From Acetobacteraceae bacterium (GTDB lineage Bacteria; Pseudomonadota; Alphaproteobacteria; Acetobacterales; Acetobacteraceae): DNA of 5,717 nucleotides. Shown in pieces: positions 1 to 5,717 of this stretch. Position numbers and translations under genes: made by a program. Location: the NCBI GenBank assembly GCA_025356735.1, contig JANXRT010000393.1, positions 1 through 5,717 on the forward strand, read 5' to 3'. The notes beneath the pieces were generated by a model, which was not told the DNA's origin, ran no database searches, and was given only the letters and a program-made list of their open reading frames with translations. Each line of letters begins with the position of its first letter. Position 1 is the first letter of the stretch.

Positions 1-37
1 CTCTTGTTCCGCCTGTAACGAGTGCGATGCGTGCCAT
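1..37 (-). CDS. phaB: Acetoacetyl-CoA reductase, N-terminal fragment (cut by window edge)
   Basis: Only the first 12 codons and one further base are in the window. They read MARIALVTGGTR, the usual beginning of PhaB, an NADPH-dependent short-chain dehydrogenase. The VTGGTR segment starts the glycine-rich TGxxxGxG coenzyme loop of the Rossmann fold. The start codon at 37-35 is supported by a strong Shine-Dalgarno GGAGGT (46-51 read on the minus strand), 8 nt upstream. Known role of the family: reduction of acetoacetyl-CoA to (R)-3-hydroxybutyryl-CoA, the second step of PHB synthesis, in the cytoplasm. It lies 123 bp downstream of phaA on the same strand, the usual phaAB order, which makes the call much safer than 12 residues alone would. 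Another short-chain dehydrogenase such as FabG could begin similarly, but is less likely here. Confidence 0.85.
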   Translation of the reverse strand, partial: MARIALVTGGTR

Positions 38-103
38 TTTCCTGGACCTCCGTTGTTTTTTCTCCCGCTGTTTTTGTAGCCTCAAACGGGGCTGACGCAA
101 ACC

Positions 104-130
104 GGGCGCCCACCGTCCAGGTGGGCGCCC
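104..130 (-). terminator. Perfect 11-bp hairpin between phaA and phaB
   Basis: The arm GGGCGCCCACC (104-114) is exactly complementary to GGTGGGCGCCC (120-130), with a 5-nt loop. It begins 30 nt past the phaA stop. On the minus strand it is followed only by CGGTTTGCG, so there is no proper U tract, and on the plus strand by no T run at all. A factor-independent terminator is therefore not clearly supported. A partial terminator or an mRNA 3'-end stabiliser or processing element that sets the phaA to phaB ratio fits equally well. The rest of the 123-bp spacer (38-160) holds two A-rich runs on the minus strand just before the phaB Shine-Dalgarno and nothing else I can name. Confidence 0.55.
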
Positions 131-160
131 CGCGAAGCAAAAAGCCGATCGGGTGGGAGG

Positions 161-1333
<1,173 letters not shown>

Positions 1334-1351
1334 GCTGGGTTCTCCCTGTGC

Positions 1352-1366
1352 GGGGGCCACTCCCCC
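1352..1366 (-). other. Small G/C-tract hairpin in the phaA leader
   Basis: On the minus strand GGGGG pairs with CCCCC across a 5-nt loop, ending a few bases upstream of the AGGGAGA Shine-Dalgarno of phaA. If transcription starts upstream of it, the 5' leader would begin with this stem. A role in transcript stability or translation is possible. It is short and may be incidental in GC-rich DNA. Confidence 0.3.
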
Positions 1367-1378
1367 TTGGCGTGGGAT

Positions 1379-1406
1379 ATTATCGCGTTCCGCCCAGGCC
1401 TGGAAG
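1379..1406 (-). promoter_or_regulatory. Possible phaA promoter
   Basis: On the minus strand GATAAT (1384-1379) matches the TATAAT consensus at five of six positions. Sixteen bases upstream is CTTCCA (1406-1401), a poor -35 with three of six matches. A start about 7 nt downstream would give a leader of roughly 40 nt containing the hairpin and the Shine-Dalgarno. The -10 is good and the -35 weak, so this is tentative. Confidence 0.3.
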
Positions 1407-1487
1407 CAGGGGTTCGTGAAAGAGGGTGGCAGCGAGCACCCGGCAGCCAGGCAAGCCGGTAGATTTTCACCGCGTCGTCATAGTATG

Positions 1488-1497
1488 TTGCACCGCA
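1488..1497. promoter_or_regulatory. Candidate PhaR operator, phaA side
   Basis: The sequence TTGCACCGCA is identical to a copy 110 bp away, directly before phaR. Its core TGC-N3-GCA is a short dyad resembling the CTGC-N3/4-GCAG sites reported for Rhodobacter sphaeroides PhaR (from memory). It lies about 155 bp upstream of the phaA start and about 100 bp beyond the possible phaA -10, so direct promoter occlusion of phaA would need another promoter or looping. The assignment to PhaR is inferred. Confidence 0.4.
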
Positions 1498-1597
1498 TCG
1501 CAACGATCGATCTCGGCTGAGGACCATTCCGGCCATAGATGAAATGCTGGATGAAACCGGTGGTGGTTTCTTCCTGATCCTGGCGTAAACTGCATTA

Positions 1598-1610
1598 TTG
1601 CACCGCAGCA
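1598..1610. promoter_or_regulatory. Candidate PhaR autoregulatory operator
   Basis: TTGCACCGCAGCA contains the dyad TGC-ACC-GCA and lies 18 bp upstream of the phaR start codon, just before its Shine-Dalgarno and overlapping or adjacent to possible -10 hexamers. This is where an autorepressor would block transcription. TGC/GCA-rich sites are the known recognition type for alphaproteobacterial PhaR proteins. The 3' extension GCAGCA also fits, as I recall it, a TGCRNYGCASMA consensus described in Bradyrhizobium. Binding by this PhaR is inferred, not shown. Confidence 0.5.
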
Positions 1611-1627
1611 CTCAAACGGAGGTGCCT

Positions 1628-2278
1628 ATGTCCGATCCCGTCCTGAAGGCCGTCCATCCTCCTCTCGGTGTGGGCTCGTCCGAATCAAAGCCGCCGGTCG
1701 TGGTCAAGAAGTATGCCAATCGCCGGCTCTACAACACCGAGAGCTCGTCCTACATCACGCTCGAGAACCTGGCCGAAATGGTCCGCCAGGGCCGTGACTT
1801 CGTGGTCTACGACGCTAAGACGGGCGAGGACATCACGCGCGGCGTGCTGACCCAGATCATCGTCGACGAGGAGGGCAAAGGCCGCGCCATGCTGCCGACC
1901 AAGTTCCTGCGCCAGCTGATCGGCTTCTACGGCAACTCCATGCAGGGGCTGGTGCCTGATTACCTGGAGCAGGCGATGAGCGCCTTCGCGCAGCAGCAGG
2001 AGAAGGTCCGCGCCACGGTGCAGCAGACCGTCGGGCATCTGTTTCCGGGGATCGAGGAGGTCAGCCGCCAGAACATGGTGATGATGCAGCGCGCGCTTAG
2101 CCTGTTCACGCCGTTCCTTCCTGCCGTGGAGCCGACCTCCCCGCCAGCCGAGACGGAGGCGGCGGCGCTTCGTATCGAAATTGAGCGGTTGCGCAAGGAG
2201 TTGGCGCGGGCCCAGGGACGGGACCAAGTCAATGAGGCAGGCATCGGAGTTGCCGCCGAAGCCAGGCGCATATCGTGA
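1628..2278 (+). CDS. phaR: PHB synthesis repressor PhaR (AniA family)
   Basis: A 216-residue protein with the two hallmark domains of the family. The PHB/PHA accumulation regulator DNA-binding domain (about residues 25-85) begins KKYANRRLYNT and continues SSYITLENLAEMV. The PHB_acc domain (about 89-130) contains LPTKFLRQLIGFYGNSMQ. A Pro-rich linker (about 163-174) and a charged, probably coiled-coil helix (about 176-197) follow. Known role: PhaR represses phasin and often its own gene, and is released when it binds nascent PHB, so granule coat protein is matched to polymer. The ATG at 1628 is chosen for the strong GGAGGT (1618-1623) 4 nt upstream; a TTG at 1598 in the same frame would overlap the candidate operator and lacks a site. 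It is divergent from phaAB, as in rhizobia. No phasin gene lies in the window, so its main targets are elsewhere. Confidence 0.95.
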   Translation: MSDPVLKAVHPPLGVGSSESKPPVVVKKYANRRLYNTESSSYITLENLAEMVRQGRDFVVYDAKTGEDITRGVLTQIIVDEEGKGRAMLPTKFLRQLIGFYGNSMQGLVPDYLEQAMSAFAQQQEKVRATVQQTVGHLFPGIEEVSRQNMVMMQRALSLFTPFLPAVEPTSPPAETEAAALRIEIERLRKELARAQGRDQVNEAGIGVAAEARRIS

Positions 2279-2390
2279 GTTGAGAAAGTTTTTCGATTTA
2301 TCTTTCATCGCTGACTCGTGATGGAGTTCTTCCTACGCGCGTGCGTTAAGCTCTCTCGTCAACCCAAAATTATGATCGGGGGAGATTAGG

Positions 2391-2837
2391 ATGGATCAGA
2401 TGAAGTACGAGTCCGAGGATGCCGAGGCATCGTCCCTGCCCGGTCGTGGACCCGAACGCCTGTCCGGGTCGGCCGCGCTCGCCGATCGGCATGTCGGCAA
2501 CCGGATACTCGAACGCCGGATGACGCTCGGGCTGTCGTTGCAGCAGCTCGCGGCGCTGATCGGCGTGACCTACCAGCAGGCGCACAAGTACGAGCGCGGC
2601 ATGAACCGCATCACCGCCGGCCGGCTCTATGACATCTCGCATGCGCTCGGCGTTCCGGTGTCGTGGTTCTTCGAGGGGCTGGGCGGTGACGCCAAGCTGC
2701 CGGAAGTGTCACCGCGGTTGCGCATGTCGCTTGAGCTGGCACGCAACTTCGCCGCCATCTCGAACGAGAAGCACCAGGAGGCGCTGAGCCAGATGGCCCG
2801 TGCCCTGGCCGGGCAACGCCAGACCGAGGCCGAGTAA
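2391..2837 (+). CDS. XRE-family helix-turn-helix transcriptional regulator
   Basis: A 148-residue protein with one Cro/C1-type HTH domain at about residues 36-97. The segment LSLQQLAALIGVTYQQAHKY (49-68) gives the scaffold and recognition helices, followed by ERGMNRITAGRLYDISHALG and the VSWFFEGL end typical of the family. The first 30 residues are polar and acid-rich, probably disordered. The C-terminal 40 residues look helical (RMSLELARNFAAISNEKHQEALSQM in two pieces) and may dimerise; no ligand domain is visible. The ATG at 2391 has GGGGGAG (2378-2384) 6 nt upstream. It is a stand-alone gene, 112 bp after phaR and 112 bp before gabD. Close relatives are common and mostly uncharacterised in alphaproteobacteria. 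Its target is unknown; its own gene or gabD are the obvious local candidates, by position only. The spacer 2279-2390 shows no convincing promoter or terminator. Confidence 0.9.
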   Translation: MDQMKYESEDAEASSLPGRGPERLSGSAALADRHVGNRILERRMTLGLSLQQLAALIGVTYQQAHKYERGMNRITAGRLYDISHALGVPVSWFFEGLGGDAKLPEVSPRLRMSLELARNFAAISNEKHQEALSQMARALAGQRQTEAE

Positions 2838-2849
2838 GGTCCACACTGA

Positions 2850-2878
2850 ACCCGGGCGCTGACAAGCGCGCGCCGGGT
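2850..2878 (+). terminator. Stem-loop downstream of the XRE gene, possible terminator
   Basis: ACCCGG (2850-2855) pairs with CCGGGT (2873-2878), and GCGC (2856-2859) with GCGC (2868-2871), leaving one bulged G (2872) and an 8-nt loop. This gives a stable 10-bp stem 12 nt past the stop codon. It is followed by GACTATCTTTCC, a broken pyrimidine tract rather than a clean T run, so termination may be partial. It overlaps the possible gabD promoter. Confidence 0.5.
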
Positions 2879-2887
2879 GACTATCTT
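2859..2887 (+). promoter_or_regulatory. Possible gabD promoter
   Basis: CTGACA (2859-2864) matches the -35 consensus at five of six positions. After exactly 17 bp, TATCTT (2882-2887) matches the -10 at four of six. Read one base earlier, CTATCT also resembles the CTATAT -10 described for alphaproteobacterial housekeeping promoters. A start would fall near 2893-2895, giving a leader of about 55 nt. The right half of the putative terminator stem lies in the spacer and at the -35 edge. Confidence 0.45.
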
Positions 2888-2939
2888 TCCTGAACCGCTC
2901 ATGTTCGATCTCGCGCCGCGACGCGGTGGGGTTCAGGAA
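2887..2939 (+). repeat. 10-bp perfect inverted repeat covering the gabD Shine-Dalgarno
   Basis: TTCCTGAACC (2887-2896) is the exact reverse complement of GGTTCAGGAA (2930-2939), 33 bp apart. In RNA the pairing can extend outward by U-G, C-G and U-G pairs (2886/2940, 2885/2941, 2884/2942). It would then bury the whole purine-rich site AGGAAGGG (2935-2942) in front of the ATG at 2950. The loop contains a small nested hairpin (2914-2919 with 2923-2928). Chance occurrence of a 10-bp complement at this exact place is unlikely. It could act as an RNA structure that hides the ribosome site or as a DNA operator. Confidence 0.6.
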
Positions 2940-2949
2940 GGGAAGAACG

Positions 2950-4428
2950 ATGCTCAATCAGATGGTGCCTTTGCCGCTGAAGGATCCCAGCCTTTTCCGT
3001 CAGGCCAACTGCATCGACGGAAAGTGGGTGCAGGCCGATAGCGGCCGCATGACGGTCGTCGCCAACCCCTCCACCGGCGAGACGGTCGGCGAGGTTCCGG
3101 CACTCGGCGCCGCCGAAACGCGTCGCGCGATCGAGGCCGCATCGCGCGCGTTGCCGGCTTGGCGGGCGATGCTGGCCAAGGATCGGTCGGCGATACTTCG
3201 AAAGCTGTTCGACCTGATGCTGGCCAACGCCGACGACCTGGCGACGATCATGACCGCCGAGCAGGGCAAGCCGTGGGCCGAGGCGCGCGGCGAGATTGTC
3301 TATGCCGCGAGCTTCATCGAGTGGTTCGCCGAGGAGGGCAAGCGCGTTTACGGCGACACCATCCCGCAGAACGCCAAGGGCCGGCGCATCCTCGTGATGA
3401 AGGAGCCGATCGGCGTATTCGCCGCCATCACGCCGTGGAACTTCCCAGCCGCGATGATCACCCGCAAGGCCGGCCCGGGCTGGGCCGCTGGCTGCACTGG
3501 GGTGATCCGCCCGGCCAGCCAGACACCGTTTTCCGCCCTTGCCCTCGCTGTCCTGGCCGAGCGCGCCGGCATGTCGCCCGGCGTCTGCAACGTGATCACC
3601 GGACCGTCTGGCGAGACCGGGGCCGAAATCACCTCCAACCCGCTGGTCCGCAAGTTGAGTTTTACGGGAAGCACCGAGGTTGGGGCCAAGCTGCTGGCGC
3701 AGTGTGCGCCGACGATCAAGAAGACCAGCATGGAGCTTGGCGGCAACGCGCCGTTCATCGTGTTCGACGATGCCGACCTCGATGCCGCGGTGATCGGCGC
3801 GATGGGCAGCAAATTCCGAAATGCCGGCCAGACCTGCGTCTGCGCCAACCGGCTGATGGTCCAGTCGGGCGTCTATGACGCGTTCACCGCCAAGCTGAAG
3901 GTCGCGGTCGAGGCGCTGCGCGTCGGCGACGGCATGGCGGACGGTATCACCCAGGGCCCACTGATCAACGCCGACGCGGTGGCCAAGGTCGAAAGCCACA
4001 TCGCCGACGCGCTGGAGCGGGGCGCCACTGTGGTGACCGGCGGTCACCGCCATGCGCTCGGCGGCAACTTCTTCCAGCCGACGGTGCTGGCCGACGTGCC
4101 GCGGGAGGCGTTGATTTTCCACGAGGAGACGTTTGGCCCGGTGGCGCCGCTGTTCCGCTTCGAAACCGAGGAAGAAGCCATCCAAATGGCCAACGACACC
4201 GAGTTCGGGCTCGCTTCGTATTTCTACGCGCGGGATATCGGGCGGATCTTCCGCGTGGCGGAAGCGCTGGAATACGGCATCGTCGGCGTCAACGAAGGGC
4301 TGATCAGCACCGAGGTGGCGCCGTTCGGCGGGATGAAGTCGTCGGGACTTGGCCGCGAGGGGTCGAAGTATGGGATCGAGGATTACCTTGAGATCAAGTA
4401 TCTGGCGCTGGGCGGCATCGGCACCTAA
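2950..4428 (+). CDS. gabD: Succinate-semialdehyde dehydrogenase, NADP-type
   Basis: A complete 492-residue aldehyde dehydrogenase very close to GabD. Known reaction: succinate semialdehyde plus NAD(P)+ to succinate, feeding 4-aminobutyrate or 4-hydroxybutyrate carbon into the TCA cycle. Visible landmarks are TPWNFP with oxyanion-hole Asn164, coenzyme-fold motif FTGSTEVG (238-245), general base Glu262 in MELGGNAPF, and nucleophile Cys296 in GQTCVCANR with the second Cys298. Near the end come APFGGMKSSGLGREG and YGIEDYLEIKY, both strongly GabD-like. The ATG at 2950 follows AGGAAGGGA with good spacing; a GTG at 2926 would add eight residues but lies inside the repeat loop. Odd point: around 175-190, the usual coenzyme-binding lysine of the KPASQTP segment is arginine (Arg187), and Gly177, Trp178 and Gly184 are also unusual. 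Glutarate-semialdehyde oxidation is a possible alternative substrate. gor follows 38 bp downstream. Confidence 0.93.
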   Translation: MLNQMVPLPLKDPSLFRQANCIDGKWVQADSGRMTVVANPSTGETVGEVPALGAAETRRAIEAASRALPAWRAMLAKDRSAILRKLFDLMLANADDLATIMTAEQGKPWAEARGEIVYAASFIEWFAEEGKRVYGDTIPQNAKGRRILVMKEPIGVFAAITPWNFPAAMITRKAGPGWAAGCTGVIRPASQTPFSALALAVLAERAGMSPGVCNVITGPSGETGAEITSNPLVRKLSFTGSTEVGAKLLAQCAPTIKKTSMELGGNAPFIVFDDADLDAAVIGAMGSKFRNAGQTCVCANRLMVQSGVYDAFTAKLKVAVEALRVGDGMADGITQGPLINADAVAKVESHIADALERGATVVTGGHRHALGGNFFQPTVLADVPREALIFHEETFGPVAPLFRFETEEEAIQMANDTEFGLASYFYARDIGRIFRVAEALEYGIVGVNEGLISTEVAPFGGMKSSGLGREGSKYGIEDYLEIKYLALGGIGT

Positions 4429-4450
4429 GGCTGGGGCCCTGCCCCCGGCC
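4429..4450 (+). other. Hairpin in the gabD-gor spacer
   Basis: GGCTGGGG (4429-4436), directly after the gabD stop, can pair with CCCCGGCC (4443-4450), giving eight pairs with one U-G wobble and a 6-nt loop. It is followed by TTCTG, not a T run, so full termination is unlikely. It may attenuate or stabilise the transcript between gabD and gor. The remaining 16 bp hold the gor ribosome binding site. Confidence 0.4.
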
Positions 4451-4466
4451 TTCTGAAAGGCACCAA

Positions 4467-5717
4467 ATGGACTTCGACCTCTTCGTGATAGGCGGCGGCT
4501 CCGGCGGAGTCCGCTGCGCCCGCATCGCCGCCGGCCATGGCGCCAGGGTTGGCATCGCGGAGGAACGCTTCTGGGGCGGCACCTGCGTCAATGTCGGGTG
4601 CGTGCCGAAGAAGCTGCTGGTCCAGGCCGGCGAGTATGGGGCGCTGGCTGAAGATGCCGTCGGCTTCGGCTGGGACATCCAGAAGGGTCCGCACGACTGG
4701 GCCAGGCTGATCGCCGCCAAGGATCGCGAGATCGGCCGGCTGAACGCGAGCTACGGGCGGCTGCTGACCAAGGCCGGCGCCACCATGTTCGATGCGCGCG
4801 CGACCTTCATCGACGCGCACACGCTGGATGTCGGCGGCAGGCGGATCACCGCCGAGCGCATCGTCGTCGCGACCGGCGGCCATCCGACGCGGCTGGACAT
4901 TCCCGGCGCCGAGCTTGGCATCATTTCCGATGCGGCGTTCTACCTGCCCGCGCTGCCGCGCCGGATCGTCATCCTGGGCAGCGGCTACATCGCGGTCGAG
5001 TTCGCCGGCATCTTTTCGGCGCTAGGTGCCGAGGTGCACCTGATTTATCGCCAGCCGCTTCCGATCCGCGGCTTCGACATGGAGCTGCGCGAGGCGCTGG
5101 CCGACGCGCTCCAGGCCCAGGGCATCGTCCTGCATCCGAACAACACCGTGCCGCGGATCGAGGCCGCCGGCGAGGCGCGCGTGGTCCATCTGTCGGACGG
5201 CGGCAGGATCGAGACCGACCTGGTGTTCTTCGCCACCGGCCGTCATCCGAACGTGGACGGGTTGGGACTGGAGCGTGCCGGTGTGAAGCTCGATACCGGC
5301 GGCGCGGTGATCGTGGATTTCGCGTTGCAAACCAGCCAGCCGAACATCTTTGCCCTGGGCGACGTCACCAACCTGTTCAACCTGACCCCCGTCGCCACGG
5401 CCCAGGGCCACGCCTTGGCCGACACGCTGTTCGGCGGGCGGCCGCGCCGGGTGATGTTGGAGAACATCCCGACGGCGGTGTTCTCGATGCCGCCGATCGC
5501 GACCGTCGGTCTGACCGAGGATGAGGCTGGCGAGCTGGGGCCGGTCGACATCTATGTCGAGCGGTTCACCCCGTTGCGTCACAACCTGACCGGGCGGGCG
5601 CGGAGAACGGTGATGAAGCTGGTCGTTGACCAAGTGAGCCAGAAGGTCATCGGCGCCCACATGATGGGCGAGGACAGTCCCGAGATCATGCAGGGCCTGG
5701 CCATCGCCATCAACTGC
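4467..5717 (+). CDS. gor: Glutathione-disulfide reductase, C-terminus beyond window
   Basis: The frame is open from the ATG at 4467 to the window edge, giving 417 residues. The family is about 450-465 long, so perhaps 40 residues, including the HPTxAEE active-site end, are missing. Known reaction: NADPH-dependent reduction of GSSG to GSH by a cytoplasmic FAD homodimer. Visible features are FAD motif GGGSGG (9-14), redox disulfide Cys40/Cys45 in GGTCVNVGCVPKK, second Rossmann motif GSGYIAVEFAG (171-181), and the FAD motif FALGDVTN (295-302). Arg195 and Arg201, in HLIYRQ and IRGFD, match the two arginines that bind the NADPH 2'-phosphate, favouring glutathione reductase over lipoamide dehydrogenase or mercuric reductase. 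The late segment FTPLRHNLTGR is also characteristic. AAAGG (4456-4460) lies 6 nt before the start. The 38-bp gap suggests cotranscription with gabD, perhaps modulated by the spacer hairpin. Trypanothione-like or other thiol reductases are unlikely. Confidence 0.93.
   Translation, partial: MDFDLFVIGGGSGGVRCARIAAGHGARVGIAEERFWGGTCVNVGCVPKKLLVQAGEYGALAEDAVGFGWDIQKGPHDWARLIAAKDREIGRLNASYGRLLTKAGATMFDARATFIDAHTLDVGGRRITAERIVVATGGHPTRLDIPGAELGIISDAAFYLPALPRRIVILGSGYIAVEFAGIFSALGAEVHLIYRQPLPIRGFDMELREALADALQAQGIVLHPNNTVPRIEAAGEARVVHLSDGGRIETDLVFFATGRHPNVDGLGLERAGVKLDTGGAVIVDFALQTSQPNIFALGDVTNLFNLTPVATAQGHALADTLFGGRPRRVMLENIPTAVFSMPPIATVGLTEDEAGELGPVDIYVERFTPLRHNLTGRARRTVMKLVVDQVSQKVIGAHMMGEDSPEIMQGLAIAINC

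Larger units (their letters stand above)
1334..1627. promoter_or_regulatory. Divergent phaA/phaR control region
   Basis: This 294-bp stretch carries no convincing gene. It must contain the phaA promoter (minus) and probably the phaR promoter (plus). Visible elements are a G-tract hairpin next to the phaA Shine-Dalgarno (1352-1366), a possible phaA -10 hexamer (1379-1384), two copies of TTGCACCGCA (1488-1497 and 1598-1607), and a weak 6-bp inverted repeat GAAACC-N6-GGTTTC (1553-1570). For phaR, TAAACT (1586-1591) and CATTAT (1593-1598) are possible -10 elements, but no good -35 partner is visible. Confidence 0.7.

Noticed and set aside
2284..2306. GAAAG...CTTTC as a phaR terminator
   Set aside because: It is only a 5-bp AT-rich stem with a large loop and no following T run.
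1685..2308. 207-codon open frame on the minus strand, opposite phaR
   Set aside because: phaR has complete family signatures; this product is a Leu/Arg/His-rich antisense translation.
2313..2317. GACTC, a CcrM-type GANTC methylation site, in the phaR-XRE spacer
   Set aside because: A single five-base degenerate site; not enough to claim cell-cycle control.
2371..2376. TATGAT as a -10 element for the XRE gene
   Set aside because: It would start transcription inside the Shine-Dalgarno, and the best -35 (TTAAGC, 19 bp away) is poor.
2372..2389. Five-codon frame ATG ATC GGG GGA GAT TAG just before the XRE gene, as a possible leader peptide
   Set aside because: It is made of the Shine-Dalgarno region itself and has no ribosome site of its own; probably chance.
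3835..3843. Cys296 and Cys298 of GabD as a redox switch like the human enzyme
   Set aside because: The CVC pair is common across the GabD family, including bacterial enzymes in which, as I recall, switching was not seen; the sequence cannot decide.
2899..4185. 428-codon open frame on the minus strand, opposite gabD
   Set aside because: It lies over a fully conserved aldehyde dehydrogenase gene. Its product is rich in Arg, His, Gly and Gln with no recognisable domain. Long antisense frames are expected in GC-rich coding DNA.
5022..5660. 212-codon open frame on the minus strand, opposite gor
   Set aside because: It is a shadow of the glutathione reductase frame, with no domain signature.

Overview
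The window looks like chromosomal DNA of a GC-rich alphaproteobacterium. The evidence is strong GC bias at third codon positions, a polyhydroxybutyrate (PHB) locus with phaA divergent from phaR as in rhizobia and relatives, and family signatures typical of that class. An order such as Rhodospirillales is possible but cannot be settled here. There are no mobile elements, CRISPR arrays, tRNAs or rRNAs, and every recognisable gene is intact apart from two cut by the window edges.

Left block (about 1-2278) is PHB metabolism. On the minus strand, phaA (acetyl-CoA acetyltransferase, 161-1333) is followed after 123 bp by the first 12 codons of phaB (acetoacetyl-CoA reductase, 1-37), which runs off the left edge. 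A perfect 11-bp hairpin lies between them. phaR, the PHB-responsive repressor (1628-2278), runs the other way. The 294-bp divergent control region contains the 10-mer TTGCACCGCA twice, 110 bp apart, once towards each gene. These are good candidates for PhaR operators.

Middle block (about 2279-2949) holds a 148-residue XRE/Cro-C1-type HTH regulator of unknown target and the control region in front of gabD. That 112-bp spacer packs together a GC-rich stem-loop (possible terminator of the regulator gene), a reasonable sigma-70-like promoter (CTGACA-N17-TATCTT), and a 10-bp perfect inverted repeat whose right arm covers the gabD Shine-Dalgarno sequence. This is the most interesting unexplained structure in the window.

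Right block (2950-5717) holds gabD (NADP-type succinate-semialdehyde dehydrogenase) and, 38 bp later, a gene for glutathione reductase (gor) that is open at the right edge. GabD-type enzymes usually make NADPH, glutathione reductase consumes it to reduce GSSG, and PhaB consumes it for PHB synthesis. The neighbourhood is therefore consistent with a carbon-storage and redox-balance region, but that link is inferred. I found no clearly new multi-gene system; the novelty candidates are regulatory structures and an unusual coenzyme-site patch in GabD.
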